From an uncultured Lachnospiraceae bacterium (GTDB lineage: Bacteria > Bacillota > Clostridia > Lachnospirales > Lachnospiraceae): a stretch of 64,000 nucleotides of DNA. Under the pieces are notes generated by a model that worked only from the letters and a program-made list of their open reading frames with translations, did not search any database and was not told where the DNA came from. The position numbers and the translations under genes were made by a program. Below are positions 1-8,146 of this stretch, piece by piece. Position 1 is the stretch's first letter. Each line of letters begins with the position of its first letter. Where the stretch lies: assembly GCA_910588955.1 (NCBI GenBank), contig CAJURQ010000014.1:11879-75878 (forward strand), read 5' to 3'.

Positions 1-1
1 G

Positions 2-607
2 GGCGGCGGGACGGTGGCGGCGAGAAAAGTGGAGAAGCTGCTCGCATTCGGACCGGATCTGACGGTGATTGCGCCGGACATAGAGGCGTGTGTGAAGACG
101 CCGGGGGAGCTGCTGCAAAAGGACGCGGCGGGCTCCCTTCGCTTTGAGGAACGCACTTTTCGGATGGAGGATCTGGAAGGGGCGGATTTTGTGATTGCCG
201 CCACGGACGACGCGGCGCTGAACGGAGAGATTGCGGATTACTGCAAAGTGCGGCGGATTCCGGTCAACGTGGCGGACGACAGGGAGAAATGCACTTTTTT
301 CTTTCCCGCACTCGTGAAGGACGGACCGCTCACCGTGGGGATCTCCACAGACGGGAAAAGCCCGTTTGCGGCGTCGTGGGTGAGGCGGGAAATTGCTGGG
401 ATGCTGCCGGAGTCAATCGGAGAAGCGATTGACTTACTAGGTCAAATACGTCCTGTGGTGATGGAGCTGGAAGAGGAGGAAAGCGCCAGAAAGAAACTGT
501 TTGAGCGGCTGTTTTTCCACTGTATGGAATGTTTGGACAAGGGATATGAGATAACGGCGGAGGAATTAACCAAGTTGGTCAATGTGGGGACGGAAGCGGA
601 GAAATGA
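2..607 (+). CDS. Precorrin-2 dehydrogenase / sirohydrochlorin ferrochelatase-type protein (5' end missing)
   Basis: Oxidises precorrin-2 to sirohydrochlorin with NAD+ in siroheme and cobalamin precursor synthesis; some family members also insert iron. The reading frame is open to the left edge, and the first residues form the end of a Rossmann loop (GGGTVAARKVEKLL), so only some 15-20 N-terminal codons should lie outside the window. Further family signs are the FVIAATDD strand, the VNVADD segment and CTFFFPALVKDGPLTVGIST, where the fold passes to its dimerisation part. The C-terminal third is helical, and the total length fits SirC/Met8-like single-domain proteins. hemC, cobA-hemD, hemB and hemL follow on the same strand. 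The GTG at 14 lies inside the nucleotide-binding motif and is not the true start. Whether it also chelates iron cannot be told from the sequence. Confidence 0.88.
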   Translation, partial: GGGTVAARKVEKLLAFGPDLTVIAPDIEACVKTPGELLQKDAAGSLRFEERTFRMEDLEGADFVIAATDDAALNGEIADYCKVRRIPVNVADDREKCTFFFPALVKDGPLTVGISTDGKSPFAASWVRREIAGMLPESIGEAIDLLGQIRPVVMELEEEESARKKLFERLFFHCMECLDKGYEITAEELTKLVNVGTEAEK

Positions 608-713
608 GTGAGCGGTACGAGAAATGAGTCAGGCGGCAGTTTCCAAACGGGAACGGGGATGGCGCGCCTGATTTGCGGCAAGTAATAAAGTCTGAGGAAG
701 GAATGCCGGATAC

Positions 714-1724
714 ATGAATAAAGTCAGAATTGGCACGAGGGGGAGCAAACTGGCTCTGCGGCAGGCGGCGCTCGTGCAGGAAGCCCTGTCATGTGCCTGC
801 GGCGATATAGTGACTGAACTGGTCATTTTGCGCACAAGGGGGGATCAGATACAGGACAGCCCCCTTTCGGAACTTGGCGACAAGGGTGTTTTTGCTTCGG
901 AACTGGAGCAGGCGCTGCTCGCCGGACAGATTGATCTGGCGGTGCATTCCGCGAAGGACCTGCCGATGAGACTGGCGGACGGGCTGACGACTGCCGCGGT
1001 TCTGCCGAGGGCGGATGTGCGGGATGTGCTTGTGGTGCCGAAGGGCGGCAGAGTGCCGGTTATGCGGCGAGATGCTTGTGGCTCGGGGGACGGCGGTCAC
1101 ATATTCCGCCTTGGCACCGGCAGCAGGCGGCGGCAGTTCCTCGCGGGAAAAGTCTGGGAGAACGTGGTCTGTGAGGAGATCCGCGGCAACGTGGACACCA
1201 GACTTAAAAAGCTGCGGGAGGGCAGTTACGACGGCATTATTCTGGCGAAGGCGGGCTTGGACCGGCTGGGAATTGTTTTTGACGAGGAAGAGGCGTTTGA
1301 TTTTTATCCGCTCGCCCCGGAGGTGTTTCTGCCGGCGGCGTGTCAGGGCATCCTTGCGGTGGAGGCGGTGGAAGGCTCTGCGGCGGCTGGGCTTTGCAAA
1401 GGGATTTCGGATGCGGAGACAGCGCTTTGTTATGCGGCGGAGCGGGAGGCGCTGGCGCAGATGTCGGCTGACTGCAGCGAGACCGCGGCGGCATGGTGCA
1501 GGATTCTGAGAGAGGAAGAGAGCCGGAATGGGGTTTCGGCGGAAACGCCATATGGGGCGGACAGACTGGTTCTGGATGTGATGTACGCGGACAGACGGGT
1601 CAGGATGACTGGACTGGTCAGTGAGGCGGAAGGCATACGGCTGGCGCGGTGTGCGGCGCAGAAAGTGAAATGCCGACAGGAAAAAGCGGCGTGTGGTGCA
1701 ACTGATAATGGAACAGAGAAATAA
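714..1724 (+). CDS. hemC: Hydroxymethylbilane synthase (porphobilinogen deaminase)
   Basis: Polymerises four porphobilinogen units into hydroxymethylbilane in the cytosol. Domain 1 begins RIGTRGSKLAL and carries the hallmark RTRGDQIQD and AVHSAKDLP segments; GTGSRRR lies in domain 2. Cys254 in SADCSETAAAW occupies the position of the cysteine that holds the dipyrromethane cofactor, although the usual G-x-C-x-x-P-V context is changed, so the surroundings are divergent. At 336 residues it is slightly longer than the usual 300-315, mainly in the C-terminal domain. ATG at 714 is preceded by GAGGAAGG about 15 bases upstream. It is second in the tetrapyrrole cluster, 106 bases after the dehydrogenase. 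Confidence 0.95.
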   Translation: MNKVRIGTRGSKLALRQAALVQEALSCACGDIVTELVILRTRGDQIQDSPLSELGDKGVFASELEQALLAGQIDLAVHSAKDLPMRLADGLTTAAVLPRADVRDVLVVPKGGRVPVMRRDACGSGDGGHIFRLGTGSRRRQFLAGKVWENVVCEEIRGNVDTRLKKLREGSYDGIILAKAGLDRLGIVFDEEEAFDFYPLAPEVFLPAACQGILAVEAVEGSAAAGLCKGISDAETALCYAAEREALAQMSADCSETAAAWCRILREEESRNGVSAETPYGADRLVLDVMYADRRVRMTGLVSEAEGIRLARCAAQKVKCRQEKAACGATDNGTEK

Positions 1725-1797
1725 AAAGCGGGTGTGCAGATTGAGAAGGCAGCGTAAATCAGCAGACCGGCTGTGGGATTAGGGAGAACGGGGAACC

Positions 1798-3456
1798 TTG
1801 AGCGAGGGAAAAGTATATCTGGCGGGCGGCGGCTGCGGCGACGCGGAACTTCTGACGCTGCGGGCGTTAAAGGCTCTGCAGGAATGTGACACGGTGGTCT
1901 ATGACAGTTTGGTGTCAGAGGAGCTGTTACAGTGGACGCGGACGGACTGCGAAAAAATATATGTGGGAAAGCGGTATGGCTGTCACAGCAGGGGACAGCT
2001 TGAAATCAACGCTCTTCTCATAAAGAAAGCGCGGGAAGGAAAAACGGTGGTGCGCTTGAAGGGCGGCGACCCCTATGTGTTTGGCAGAGGCGGGGAAGAA
2101 TTTATGGCGCTGCGTGACGCGGGCATCCGCTGTGAGGTGATACCCGGCATTACGTCGGCGATAGCGGTTCCTGCGGCGGCAGGGATTCCGGTGACACACA
2201 GGGGGCTTTCGGACAGCGTGACGGTGGTGACGGGAACGGCGGCAAAGACAGGCGGCGGAGAGGAATTGCAGCTGGATTTTCACACGCTGGCACAGCTTAA
2301 GGGAACGCTTGTGATCCTGATGGGGATGCATCATCTGGCGGAGATTGTGGTTGGACTGCTGGCGGCGGGCAAGGACAGGCTTACGCCCTGCGCTGTTATT
2401 ATGGAAGGAACGACGGAGAGACAGAAAGTGGTGAGGGCGCCGCTTTTTGAACTCGTTGCCAGGACAGCGAAGCAGGAAATTGTCTCCCCGGCGGTGATTG
2501 TGGTCGGTGCGGTGGCGAAGCTTTCCCTGAGGGCGGGCGGTGAGAACGACGCGGAGACAGAGAGAAACGCATGGGAAAGTACGATAGAGGAATGCGCAGG
2601 GAGTGTAGCGCATATTGTACCTCCTCTGGAAGGAGTCACCGTCGGCGTGACCGGGACGGCACATTTTGCGGGCAGGATGTCATCCCTGCTCCGGGAAAAG
2701 GGCGCCGAACCGTGGGATATGAGCTTTATGGAGATTGAGCCAAACGAAGAACCCTTGCTGGATTTTTCGGATTATGGCTGGCTTGTCTTTACCAGCCCCA
2801 ACGGGGTGCGGGTCTTTCTGGAAAGGATGCGGCGGGAGCGGCGCGACCTGCGCACGCTGTCTGATAAGAAAATTGCGGTGATTGGTCCGGGAACGGCGGA
2901 AGCCTTTGAGGAAGCCGGAATCTATGCGGACTATATGCCGCCGGTTTATGATTCCTTGCATTTGGCGGAAGGGCTGGCACACATCATTTTGGACGGGCAG
3001 GACCGGACGAAAGGTCCGGGTGGCGAGGGAAGTTGCCAAAAGGCAGGTGGACAAGGGGGACAGTGCCCGGTGCTGCTCCTGCGGGCAAAGCAGGGAAGCG
3101 ACGTGCTGCCGCAGACTTTCCGTGAGCGTGGAATCCCTAATGAGGAGCATCCTCTTTATGAGTTGGGGGTGCAGGAGGAAAAGCGGGACGCGGTGCTCAC
3201 AAGGGAGCCGGATTACCTTGTGTTTGGCTCCGCCATGGGCGCGAAGGCTTATTTTGAGGAAATGGAGAGGAGAGGCTCGCGGAACTCGAAGAGCCGCTAT
3301 GTGTGCATCGGGGAACAGTGCGCAAAGGAAGTGCAAAAGTATGCGGCACAGCCGCCTCTGATTGCGGAGAAAGCGGATGTGGGCGCCATTGTTGATTGTC
3401 TTTGTAGTAGTGTGAGAAGTACTTCTAAAACTCAGCAGCAGAGGCTGCTTCGTTAA
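1798..3456 (+). CDS. cobA: Uroporphyrinogen-III C-methyltransferase fused to uroporphyrinogen-III synthase (CobA-HemD)
   Basis: A 552-residue bifunctional enzyme. Residues 1 to about 245 are the SAM-dependent methyltransferase making precorrin-2: KVYLAGGGCGD at the N-terminus, VVRLKGGDPYVFGRGGEE, VIPGITSA and GIPVTHRG are all family motifs. Residues from about 262 (VTVGVTGT) to 545 are HemD, which closes hydroxymethylbilane to uroporphyrinogen III; they include WLVFTSPNGV and KKIAVIGPGTAEAF. This fusion is common in Clostridia. The start is TTG at 1798, placed by the GGGAGAACGGGG Shine-Dalgarno region and the immediate match to the SUMT N-terminus. The last 14 or so residues (VRSTSKTQQQRLLR) are encoded by an intergenic palindromic repeat that runs through the end of the gene, so this tail is probably not part of the enzyme fold. 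Confidence 0.95.
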   Translation: MSEGKVYLAGGGCGDAELLTLRALKALQECDTVVYDSLVSEELLQWTRTDCEKIYVGKRYGCHSRGQLEINALLIKKAREGKTVVRLKGGDPYVFGRGGEEFMALRDAGIRCEVIPGITSAIAVPAAAGIPVTHRGLSDSVTVVTGTAAKTGGGEELQLDFHTLAQLKGTLVILMGMHHLAEIVVGLLAAGKDRLTPCAVIMEGTTERQKVVRAPLFELVARTAKQEIVSPAVIVVGAVAKLSLRAGGENDAETERNAWESTIEECAGSVAHIVPPLEGVTVGVTGTAHFAGRMSSLLREKGAEPWDMSFMEIEPNEEPLLDFSDYGWLVFTSPNGVRVFLERMRRERRDLRTLSDKKIAVIGPGTAEAFEEAGIYADYMPPVYDSLHLAEGLAHIILDGQDRTKGPGGEGSCQKAGGQGGQCPVLLLRAKQGSDVLPQTFRERGIPNEEHPLYELGVQEEKRDAVLTREPDYLVFGSAMGAKAYFEEMERRGSRNSKSRYVCIGEQCAKEVQKYAAQPPLIAEKADVGAIVDCLCSSVRSTSKTQQQRLLR

Positions 3457-3640
3457 GAAGTACTAAGTCTCACACAGGAGAATGCCTAAAATACGGCATT
3501 CTCCGCATTGATTTGAGTCACAGCAGAGGCTGCTTCGTTAAGAAGTACTAAGTCTCACACAGGAGAATGCCTAAAATAACGGCATTCTCCGCATTGATTT
3601 GAGTCACAGCAGAGGGTGACTCGTTAAGAAGTATTAAGTT
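3411..3640 (+). repeat. Palindromic element A with an 85-bp tandem duplication
   Basis: A left arm at 3411-3426 (TGTGAGAAGTACTTCT) pairs with a right arm ending near 3475 (AGAAGTACT, bulge AAG, TCTCACA). Between them 3434-3439/3444-3449 form AGCAGC/GCTGCT. A second hairpin at 3477-3504 has arms GGAGAATGCC/GGCATTCTCC. The unit 3436-3520 (85 bp) is repeated at 3521-3606 (86 bp, one added A), and a third partial unit follows to about 3640, where GAGTCAC/GTGACTC gives a different stem. The left arm codes the end of CobA-HemD. There is no T-run after the hairpins, so they do not look like ordinary terminators. Further copies occur at 4622 and 63914. Confidence 0.85.
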
Positions 3641-3666
3641 TACCGTAGTAGAAAGGAAGAGAAACC

Positions 3667-4626
3667 ATGTACCGATTCAGAAGACTGAGAAGGGATGAGA
3701 GAATCCGCGCCCTGATGCAGGAGACGAGGCTGCACCCGAAGGATTTTATTTACCCACTATTTGTAATAGAAGGAGAAAAAATCAAAAATCCGGTGGATTC
3801 CATGCCGGGTGTTTTCCAGTATTCCATTGACCGTCTGGATGAGATTTTAGACCGGGTGAAAGAGGCGCGCATCGGGGGTGTCATGCTTTTCGGCATCCCG
3901 GTTCATAAGGACCCGCAGGGGAGTCAGGCATACGCGCAGGACGGCGTCACCCAGAGGGCGGTCCGCCATATCAAGGAGAAGTACCCGGAAATCTATATCG
4001 TGGTGGATGTGTGTCTGTGTGAATACACTTCCCATGGGCATTGCGGGATGGTGCGCGGGGAGGAGATTCTCAATGACGAGACGCTGCCGTATCTGGTGAA
4101 GATGGCGGTGAGTTTGGCGGAGACGGGTGCGGATATGGTGGCGCCCTCGGATATGATGGACGGCAGGGTGGCGGCGATCCGGGAAGGGCTGGACCGCGCC
4201 GGGTTTACCCAGACGCCGGTTATGGCTTACAGCGCGAAGTTTGCCTCCGCCTACTATGGACCTTTCCGGGACGCGGCGCAGTCGGCGCCGGGATTCGGGG
4301 ACCGTAAAAGCTACCAGATGGACTTTGCCAACGGGCAGGAGGCGCTGCGGGAAATCCGCGCGGACATAGAGGAGGGGGCGGACATTGTGATGGTAAAACC
4401 GGCGCTTTCCTATCTGGACGTCCTGAAGGAGGCGGCGCTTACGTTCGACATGCCCCTTGCGGTGTACAATGTGAGCGGGGAGTACGCCATGGTAAAGGCG
4501 GCGGCAGAGCGCGGGTGGATTGACGAGAGAAGGATTGTGCTGGAGAATCTCACGGCGATGAAGCGAGCGGGCGCGAAGATCATCATTACCTATCATGCCT
4601 TGGAGGCGGTGAAATGGTTAGAGTGA
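3667..4626 (+). CDS. hemB: Porphobilinogen synthase (delta-aminolevulinic acid dehydratase)
   Basis: Condenses two 5-aminolevulinate molecules into porphobilinogen. The 319-residue length is typical. The two active-site lysines lie in YSAKFASAYYGPFRDAA and MVKPALSYLD. The cysteine-rich segment VCLCEYTSHGHCG marks the zinc-dependent form of the enzyme, and PLFVIEGE near residue 33 and MPGVFQYS are further family signs. ATG at 3667 follows GGAAGAGAAACC. The gene sits between two copies of element A; its stop codon (GAG TGA) is the first part of the next copy. It supplies the substrate for HemC two genes upstream. Confidence 0.97.
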   Translation: MYRFRRLRRDERIRALMQETRLHPKDFIYPLFVIEGEKIKNPVDSMPGVFQYSIDRLDEILDRVKEARIGGVMLFGIPVHKDPQGSQAYAQDGVTQRAVRHIKEKYPEIYIVVDVCLCEYTSHGHCGMVRGEEILNDETLPYLVKMAVSLAETGADMVAPSDMMDGRVAAIREGLDRAGFTQTPVMAYSAKFASAYYGPFRDAAQSAPGFGDRKSYQMDFANGQEALREIRADIEEGADIVMVKPALSYLDVLKEAALTFDMPLAVYNVSGEYAMVKAAAERGWIDERRIVLENLTAMKRAGAKIIITYHALEAVKWLE

Positions 4627-4720
4627 AAAGAACTTCTAAAGCTTGACAGCAAAGGCTGTCTCGCTAAGAAGTTCTATGTTTCACTCAGGAGAATGCCGGA
4701 AATACGGCATTCTCCGCATG
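4622..4720 (+). repeat. Palindromic element A, single copy between hemB and hemL
   Basis: Left arm GAGTGAAA-AGAACTTCT from 4622 pairs with AGAAGTTCT, bulge ATG, TTTCACTC. The inner stem is GACAGC/GCTGTC with a four-base loop, and the second hairpin is GGAGAATGCC/GGCATTCTCC. Compared with the copy at 3411, the differences fall on both sides of the stems and keep pairing. The hemL ribosome binding site starts right after the second hairpin, so RNA structure could affect hemL expression (inference). Confidence 0.85.
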
Positions 4721-4735
4721 TATTGGGAGGAGAAT

Positions 4736-6007
4736 ATGAAGTGCGACAAATCGGAACAACTTTTTCAAAAGGCGCGGCGTCTGATCCCCGGCGGGGTCAA
4801 CTCTCCGGTGCGGGCGTTCGGCGCGGTGGGCAGACATCCTTTCTTTGTGGAGCGGGCGCAGGGACCGTGGCTTTATGATGTGGACGGCAGCCGGTATCTG
4901 GACTACGTCTGTTCGTGGGGACCCGGCATTCTGGGACATGCGCATCCGCAGGTGGTGGATGCGGTACAGAGGGCGTGTGCAGGTGGGCTTACTTTCGGCG
5001 CTCCGACAGCGGGGGAAGTGGAGCTGGCGGAGCTGATAGGCGCCTGTGTGCCGGATGTAGAGATGGTGCGCCTGGTCAGCTCCGGAACGGAGGCGGTGAT
5101 GAGCGCCGTGCGCGTGGCGAGAGGCTATACAGGGCGGGAGAAGATCGTCAAGTTTGCCGGAAACTACCACGGTCATTCCGACGGACTGCTGGTGAAGGCG
5201 GGGTCGGGGCTTATGACCCAGTCCGTGCCCGACAGCGCGGGTGTGCCGCCGGGATATGCGGCATCCACGTTGACGGCGGTCTACAATGACGAGGCATCCG
5301 TGCGCGCGCTGATGGAGGAAAACCACGGGCAGGTGGCGGCGGTTGTGGTGGAGCCTGTGGCCGCCAATATGGGCGTGGTGCCGCCGAAAAAAGGGTTTCT
5401 TGAATTTTTGCGCCGCATTACGAAGGAAAAGAGCTCTCTTTTGATTTTTGACGAAGTGATTACGGGCTTTCGGCTTGGACTTGGCGGCGCGTCCGAATAT
5501 ACCGGCGTACATGCCGATTTGTATACCTTCGGGAAGATTGTGGGCGGCGGGATGCCTCTGGCGGCTTACGGCGGCAGGCGGGATATCATGTCAAGCGTTG
5601 CGCCCCTCGGGGCTGTCTATCAGGCGGGCACGCTGTCGGGAAATCCGGTGGCGGTGGCGGCGGGCATTGCAACGCTGAAAATACTGATGGACGATCCGGA
5701 CATCTACGAGCGGATTGACAGGCGGGCGCGGACGCTGGCGGCGGCTTATCGGAGCGCGGGGCTTACGGTGAACCGGGCGGGCTCGCTCTTGTCGGCGTTT
5801 TTTGTCCCCGGCGGGCAGGTGGAAAACTACGAGGACGCGTGCCGGTGTGACAGAGAAGCGTTTGCGGATTATTTCAGGCATATGCTGGAGCGGGGTATCT
5901 ATGTGGCGCCGTCACAGTTTGAGGCCATGTTTGTATCGGACGCCCACTCGGACGAGTTGATCGGGGAGACGTCCAGGGCAGTGGCGGCGCACTTTGGCGG
6001 AATATAA
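4736..6007 (+). CDS. hemL: Glutamate-1-semialdehyde 2,1-aminomutase
   Basis: PLP enzyme that converts glutamate-1-semialdehyde to 5-aminolevulinate, the first committed tetrapyrrole precursor in the C5 pathway. The 423-residue length is normal. Family motifs: LIPGGVNSPVRAF at the N-terminus, VSSGTEAVMSAVRVARG for phosphate binding, KFAGNYHGHSD, LIFDEVITGFR with the PLP-contacting Asp, and the Schiff-base lysine in YTFGKIVGGGMP. The start at 4736 is chosen over upstream in-frame codons because GGGAGGAGAAT lies just before it and the upstream stretch is the hairpin of element A. It works with the upstream hemB and hemC to feed siroheme or corrinoid synthesis. Confidence 0.96.
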   Translation: MKCDKSEQLFQKARRLIPGGVNSPVRAFGAVGRHPFFVERAQGPWLYDVDGSRYLDYVCSWGPGILGHAHPQVVDAVQRACAGGLTFGAPTAGEVELAELIGACVPDVEMVRLVSSGTEAVMSAVRVARGYTGREKIVKFAGNYHGHSDGLLVKAGSGLMTQSVPDSAGVPPGYAASTLTAVYNDEASVRALMEENHGQVAAVVVEPVAANMGVVPPKKGFLEFLRRITKEKSSLLIFDEVITGFRLGLGGASEYTGVHADLYTFGKIVGGGMPLAAYGGRRDIMSSVAPLGAVYQAGTLSGNPVAVAAGIATLKILMDDPDIYERIDRRARTLAAAYRSAGLTVNRAGSLLSAFFVPGGQVENYEDACRCDREAFADYFRHMLERGIYVAPSQFEAMFVSDAHSDELIGETSRAVAAHFGGI

Positions 6008-6078
6008 GGCGATGGCTGCGGATGCCCGCGTATTTCGGAGGTATGCCGCATATCATATTATGGGACGGAGGAAAACAT

Positions 6079-6273
6079 ATGAGTGAAATTGATGATGTAA
6101 TCAAAATGCTTGACAATCTGACCAAGGATGGTGTCAGCCGCATTAAGGTGGAAACCTCGGAAGAGCTTCACGGGGGAGAACGTAAGAAGGCGTACCACCA
6201 CGGGCGCTGCGACGTGGGGAGCCCTTTTGCCACGGGGAAACTGTTTGATGCGGAGGACCCGGACTGCGGGTAG
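6079..6273 (+). CDS. Small conserved-looking protein of unknown function (64 aa)
   Basis: Starts at ATG 6079 after a clear GGAGGAAAAC ribosome binding site, 71 bases after hemL. The N-terminal half (MSEIDDVIKMLDNLTKDGV) is an amphipathic helix. The C-terminal half has a compact AYHHGRCDVGSP stretch with two adjacent histidines and a cysteine, then ATGKLFDAEDPDCG with a second cysteine near the end. His-His-Cys-Cys could bind a metal or cofactor, but no family function is known to me. Position at the end of the tetrapyrrole cluster suggests co-transcription. The strong Shine-Dalgarno sequence and sensible composition argue that it is a real gene. Confidence 0.65.
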   Translation: MSEIDDVIKMLDNLTKDGVSRIKVETSEELHGGERKKAYHHGRCDVGSPFATGKLFDAEDPDCG

Positions 6274-6386
6274 ACAGACACCTACAGAGCGCCGGCAAAG
6301 AGTTATCCGAACCGCAGGTCGGAAATGTATGGGCGTTAGTAGTCTTTTGGGATACAGATTTTGGAATACAGTTTTATGATAAACGA

Positions 6387-6415
6387 TTGAAATAAAGCGG
6401 CAGTTATGCTACAAT
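6387..6415 (+). promoter_or_regulatory. Sigma-A type promoter for the chemoreceptor/trpB2 unit
   Basis: TTGAAA at 6387-6392, a 17-bp spacer and TACAAT at 6410-6415. It lies 62 bases before the chemoreceptor start, in the only sizeable gap between this gene and the heme cluster. Confidence 0.7.
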
Positions 6416-6477
6416 CTCGTTATCTATAGTATTGCTGGCAACGGTTATACATATTACATGTCAAAGGAGAAAAGAGG

Positions 6478-8127
6478 ATGCGGAAAAGTATTAAGATTAT
6501 GGCTGGAACCCGGGTTGTGGCAGCTTTGCTGGCGGTGATACTCTTCAGTATACTGACAACCCAAAATATTTATAAAATGGAGGATTCTTCAGAAGCCAAT
6601 ATCGCGGTGAACGCCCTTTTACAGAGGGCGCAGAAGGCGGAGACGGCGCATTACAAGTGGTCTTCCAATTTGAGCAACGCGCTATATAACGGTTCGGAGT
6701 TTACGGGCAGCACGGATCCGACAGGCTGTGTGCTGGGACAGTGGCTTTACGGAGAGGCGGGAACGGAGGATCAGACGATCCTCGATCTGCGGAACCAGCT
6801 CGAGCCTCTGCACAAGCAGCTGCATGAGTCGGCTATCTATGTGCTGGAGCTGTATGCAGATGATCCCGCGCAGGCGCAGGCGTATTATCAGGAAACCATT
6901 ATGAGCAATCTCAGTGTTCTGGTGGGGCTTCTGGAACAGGTCGTGGAGCGCGGTACGGAGCTTAACGAGATCAGTGAGGCGAATATGCAGAAGACGGCAT
7001 CGACCATGCACATTGTCACTGGTCTAGGGCTTTTGCTGACTTTATTCTTCCTCCTGAGTCTGGTGATTTATATTATCAAGCGCGTGGTGAAGCCGATTTT
7101 GCTTATCACGGAGAAAACCAGCCCGCTGCAGGAGGGCCGCATGAAGGTGGAGCTGAATTACAATGCCAACGATGAGATCGGTGATCTTTCCAGAACGCTG
7201 AAAGGATCCATTGACCGAATTAATCAATATATAGAAGACATCAACCGTATCATGAGCCAGCTTTCCAGCGGTAATTTTGACGTGAGCGCGTCGGTTCCGT
7301 TTATCGGTGACTTCCGTTCCATTTCGGATTCGATTGACAGCTTTACGGCGTCCCTCTCGTCAGCAATGTCCAATATCAACAATGTGGAACACAAGGTGTT
7401 CGGGCATGCGCAGAGTTTGTCCGGCAGTTCCCAGATGCTTGCGCAGGGCGCGACCGATCAGGCGGCGGCGGTGGAGGAGCTTACCGCCACGACGGAAGAT
7501 CTGGCGAGAAGTGCGGAGAAGAATATGCAGATGGCGACCGAGATGCGGGATAACGCGCGTATGACCGGCGAACAGGTGAATCTGAGCAGTCATCAGATGG
7601 AGCTGCTTGTCAGCGCCATGTCGGATATCAGCAATACGTCGCAGGAGATTGAAAACATTATTTCCACGATTGAGAATATCGCTTTCCAGACGAACATTCT
7701 GGCGCTGAACGCGGCGGTGGAGGCGAGCCGTGCCGGTGAGGCGGGTAAAGGCTTTGCAGTGGTGGCGAAGGAAGTACGCGATCTGGCGGCGAAGTCCGAT
7801 ACGGCGGCAAAGGCGACGAAGGATCTGATTGAAAATTCCGTGCAGGCAACGAGCCGGGGAAGCAAGATTGTGGATGAGGTGTCCGAGTCCTTAAAGAAGA
7901 CGCTCACGCTTGTTACCGAGTCGAACGGCGCCGTGGAAGAGTTTGCCGATGCGGTACAGATAGAGGCTACCGCGATCTCGCAGGTATCCGAGGCGCTCGG
8001 GCAGATATCCAATGTGGTGCAGACCAACACCGCTAACAGCGAGGAGTCCGCGGCAGTCAGTGCGGAGCTTTATGAGCAGGTGAACAGGCTGCAGACGCAG
8101 ACGAGCAGATTCAGACTGAAAAATTAA
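6478..8127 (+). CDS. Methyl-accepting chemotaxis protein with CZB-like extracellular domain
   Basis: A 549-residue transmembrane chemoreceptor. TM1 covers about residues 7-26. The extracellular part has AHYKWSSNLSNAL, TDPTGCVLGQWLYG and a later EPLHKQLHESA segment; His, Cys-x-Leu-Gly-x-Trp and His in this spacing recall the chemoreceptor zinc-binding (CZB) fold. TM2 is about 177-200, then HAMP, then a long signalling coiled coil with the hairpin tip IAFQTNILALNAAVEASRAGEAGKGFAVVAKEVR. There is no C-terminal CheR-binding pentapeptide. A sigma-A promoter precedes it, and only 19 bases separate it from trpB2. Ligand unknown; zinc or redox sensing is an inference from CZB relatives. Confidence 0.9.
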   Translation: MRKSIKIMAGTRVVAALLAVILFSILTTQNIYKMEDSSEANIAVNALLQRAQKAETAHYKWSSNLSNALYNGSEFTGSTDPTGCVLGQWLYGEAGTEDQTILDLRNQLEPLHKQLHESAIYVLELYADDPAQAQAYYQETIMSNLSVLVGLLEQVVERGTELNEISEANMQKTASTMHIVTGLGLLLTLFFLLSLVIYIIKRVVKPILLITEKTSPLQEGRMKVELNYNANDEIGDLSRTLKGSIDRINQYIEDINRIMSQLSSGNFDVSASVPFIGDFRSISDSIDSFTASLSSAMSNINNVEHKVFGHAQSLSGSSQMLAQGATDQAAAVEELTATTEDLARSAEKNMQMATEMRDNARMTGEQVNLSSHQMELLVSAMSDISNTSQEIENIISTIENIAFQTNILALNAAVEASRAGEAGKGFAVVAKEVRDLAAKSDTAAKATKDLIENSVQATSRGSKIVDEVSESLKKTLTLVTESNGAVEEFADAVQIEATAISQVSEALGQISNVVQTNTANSEESAAVSAELYEQVNRLQTQTSRFRLKN

Positions 8128-8146
8128 ATGAAACAGGGGAAGAGAC

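Noticed and set aside
4685..5512. 275-codon minus-strand frame in hemL
   Set aside because: Shadow of hemL; His/Arg-rich and without start signals.
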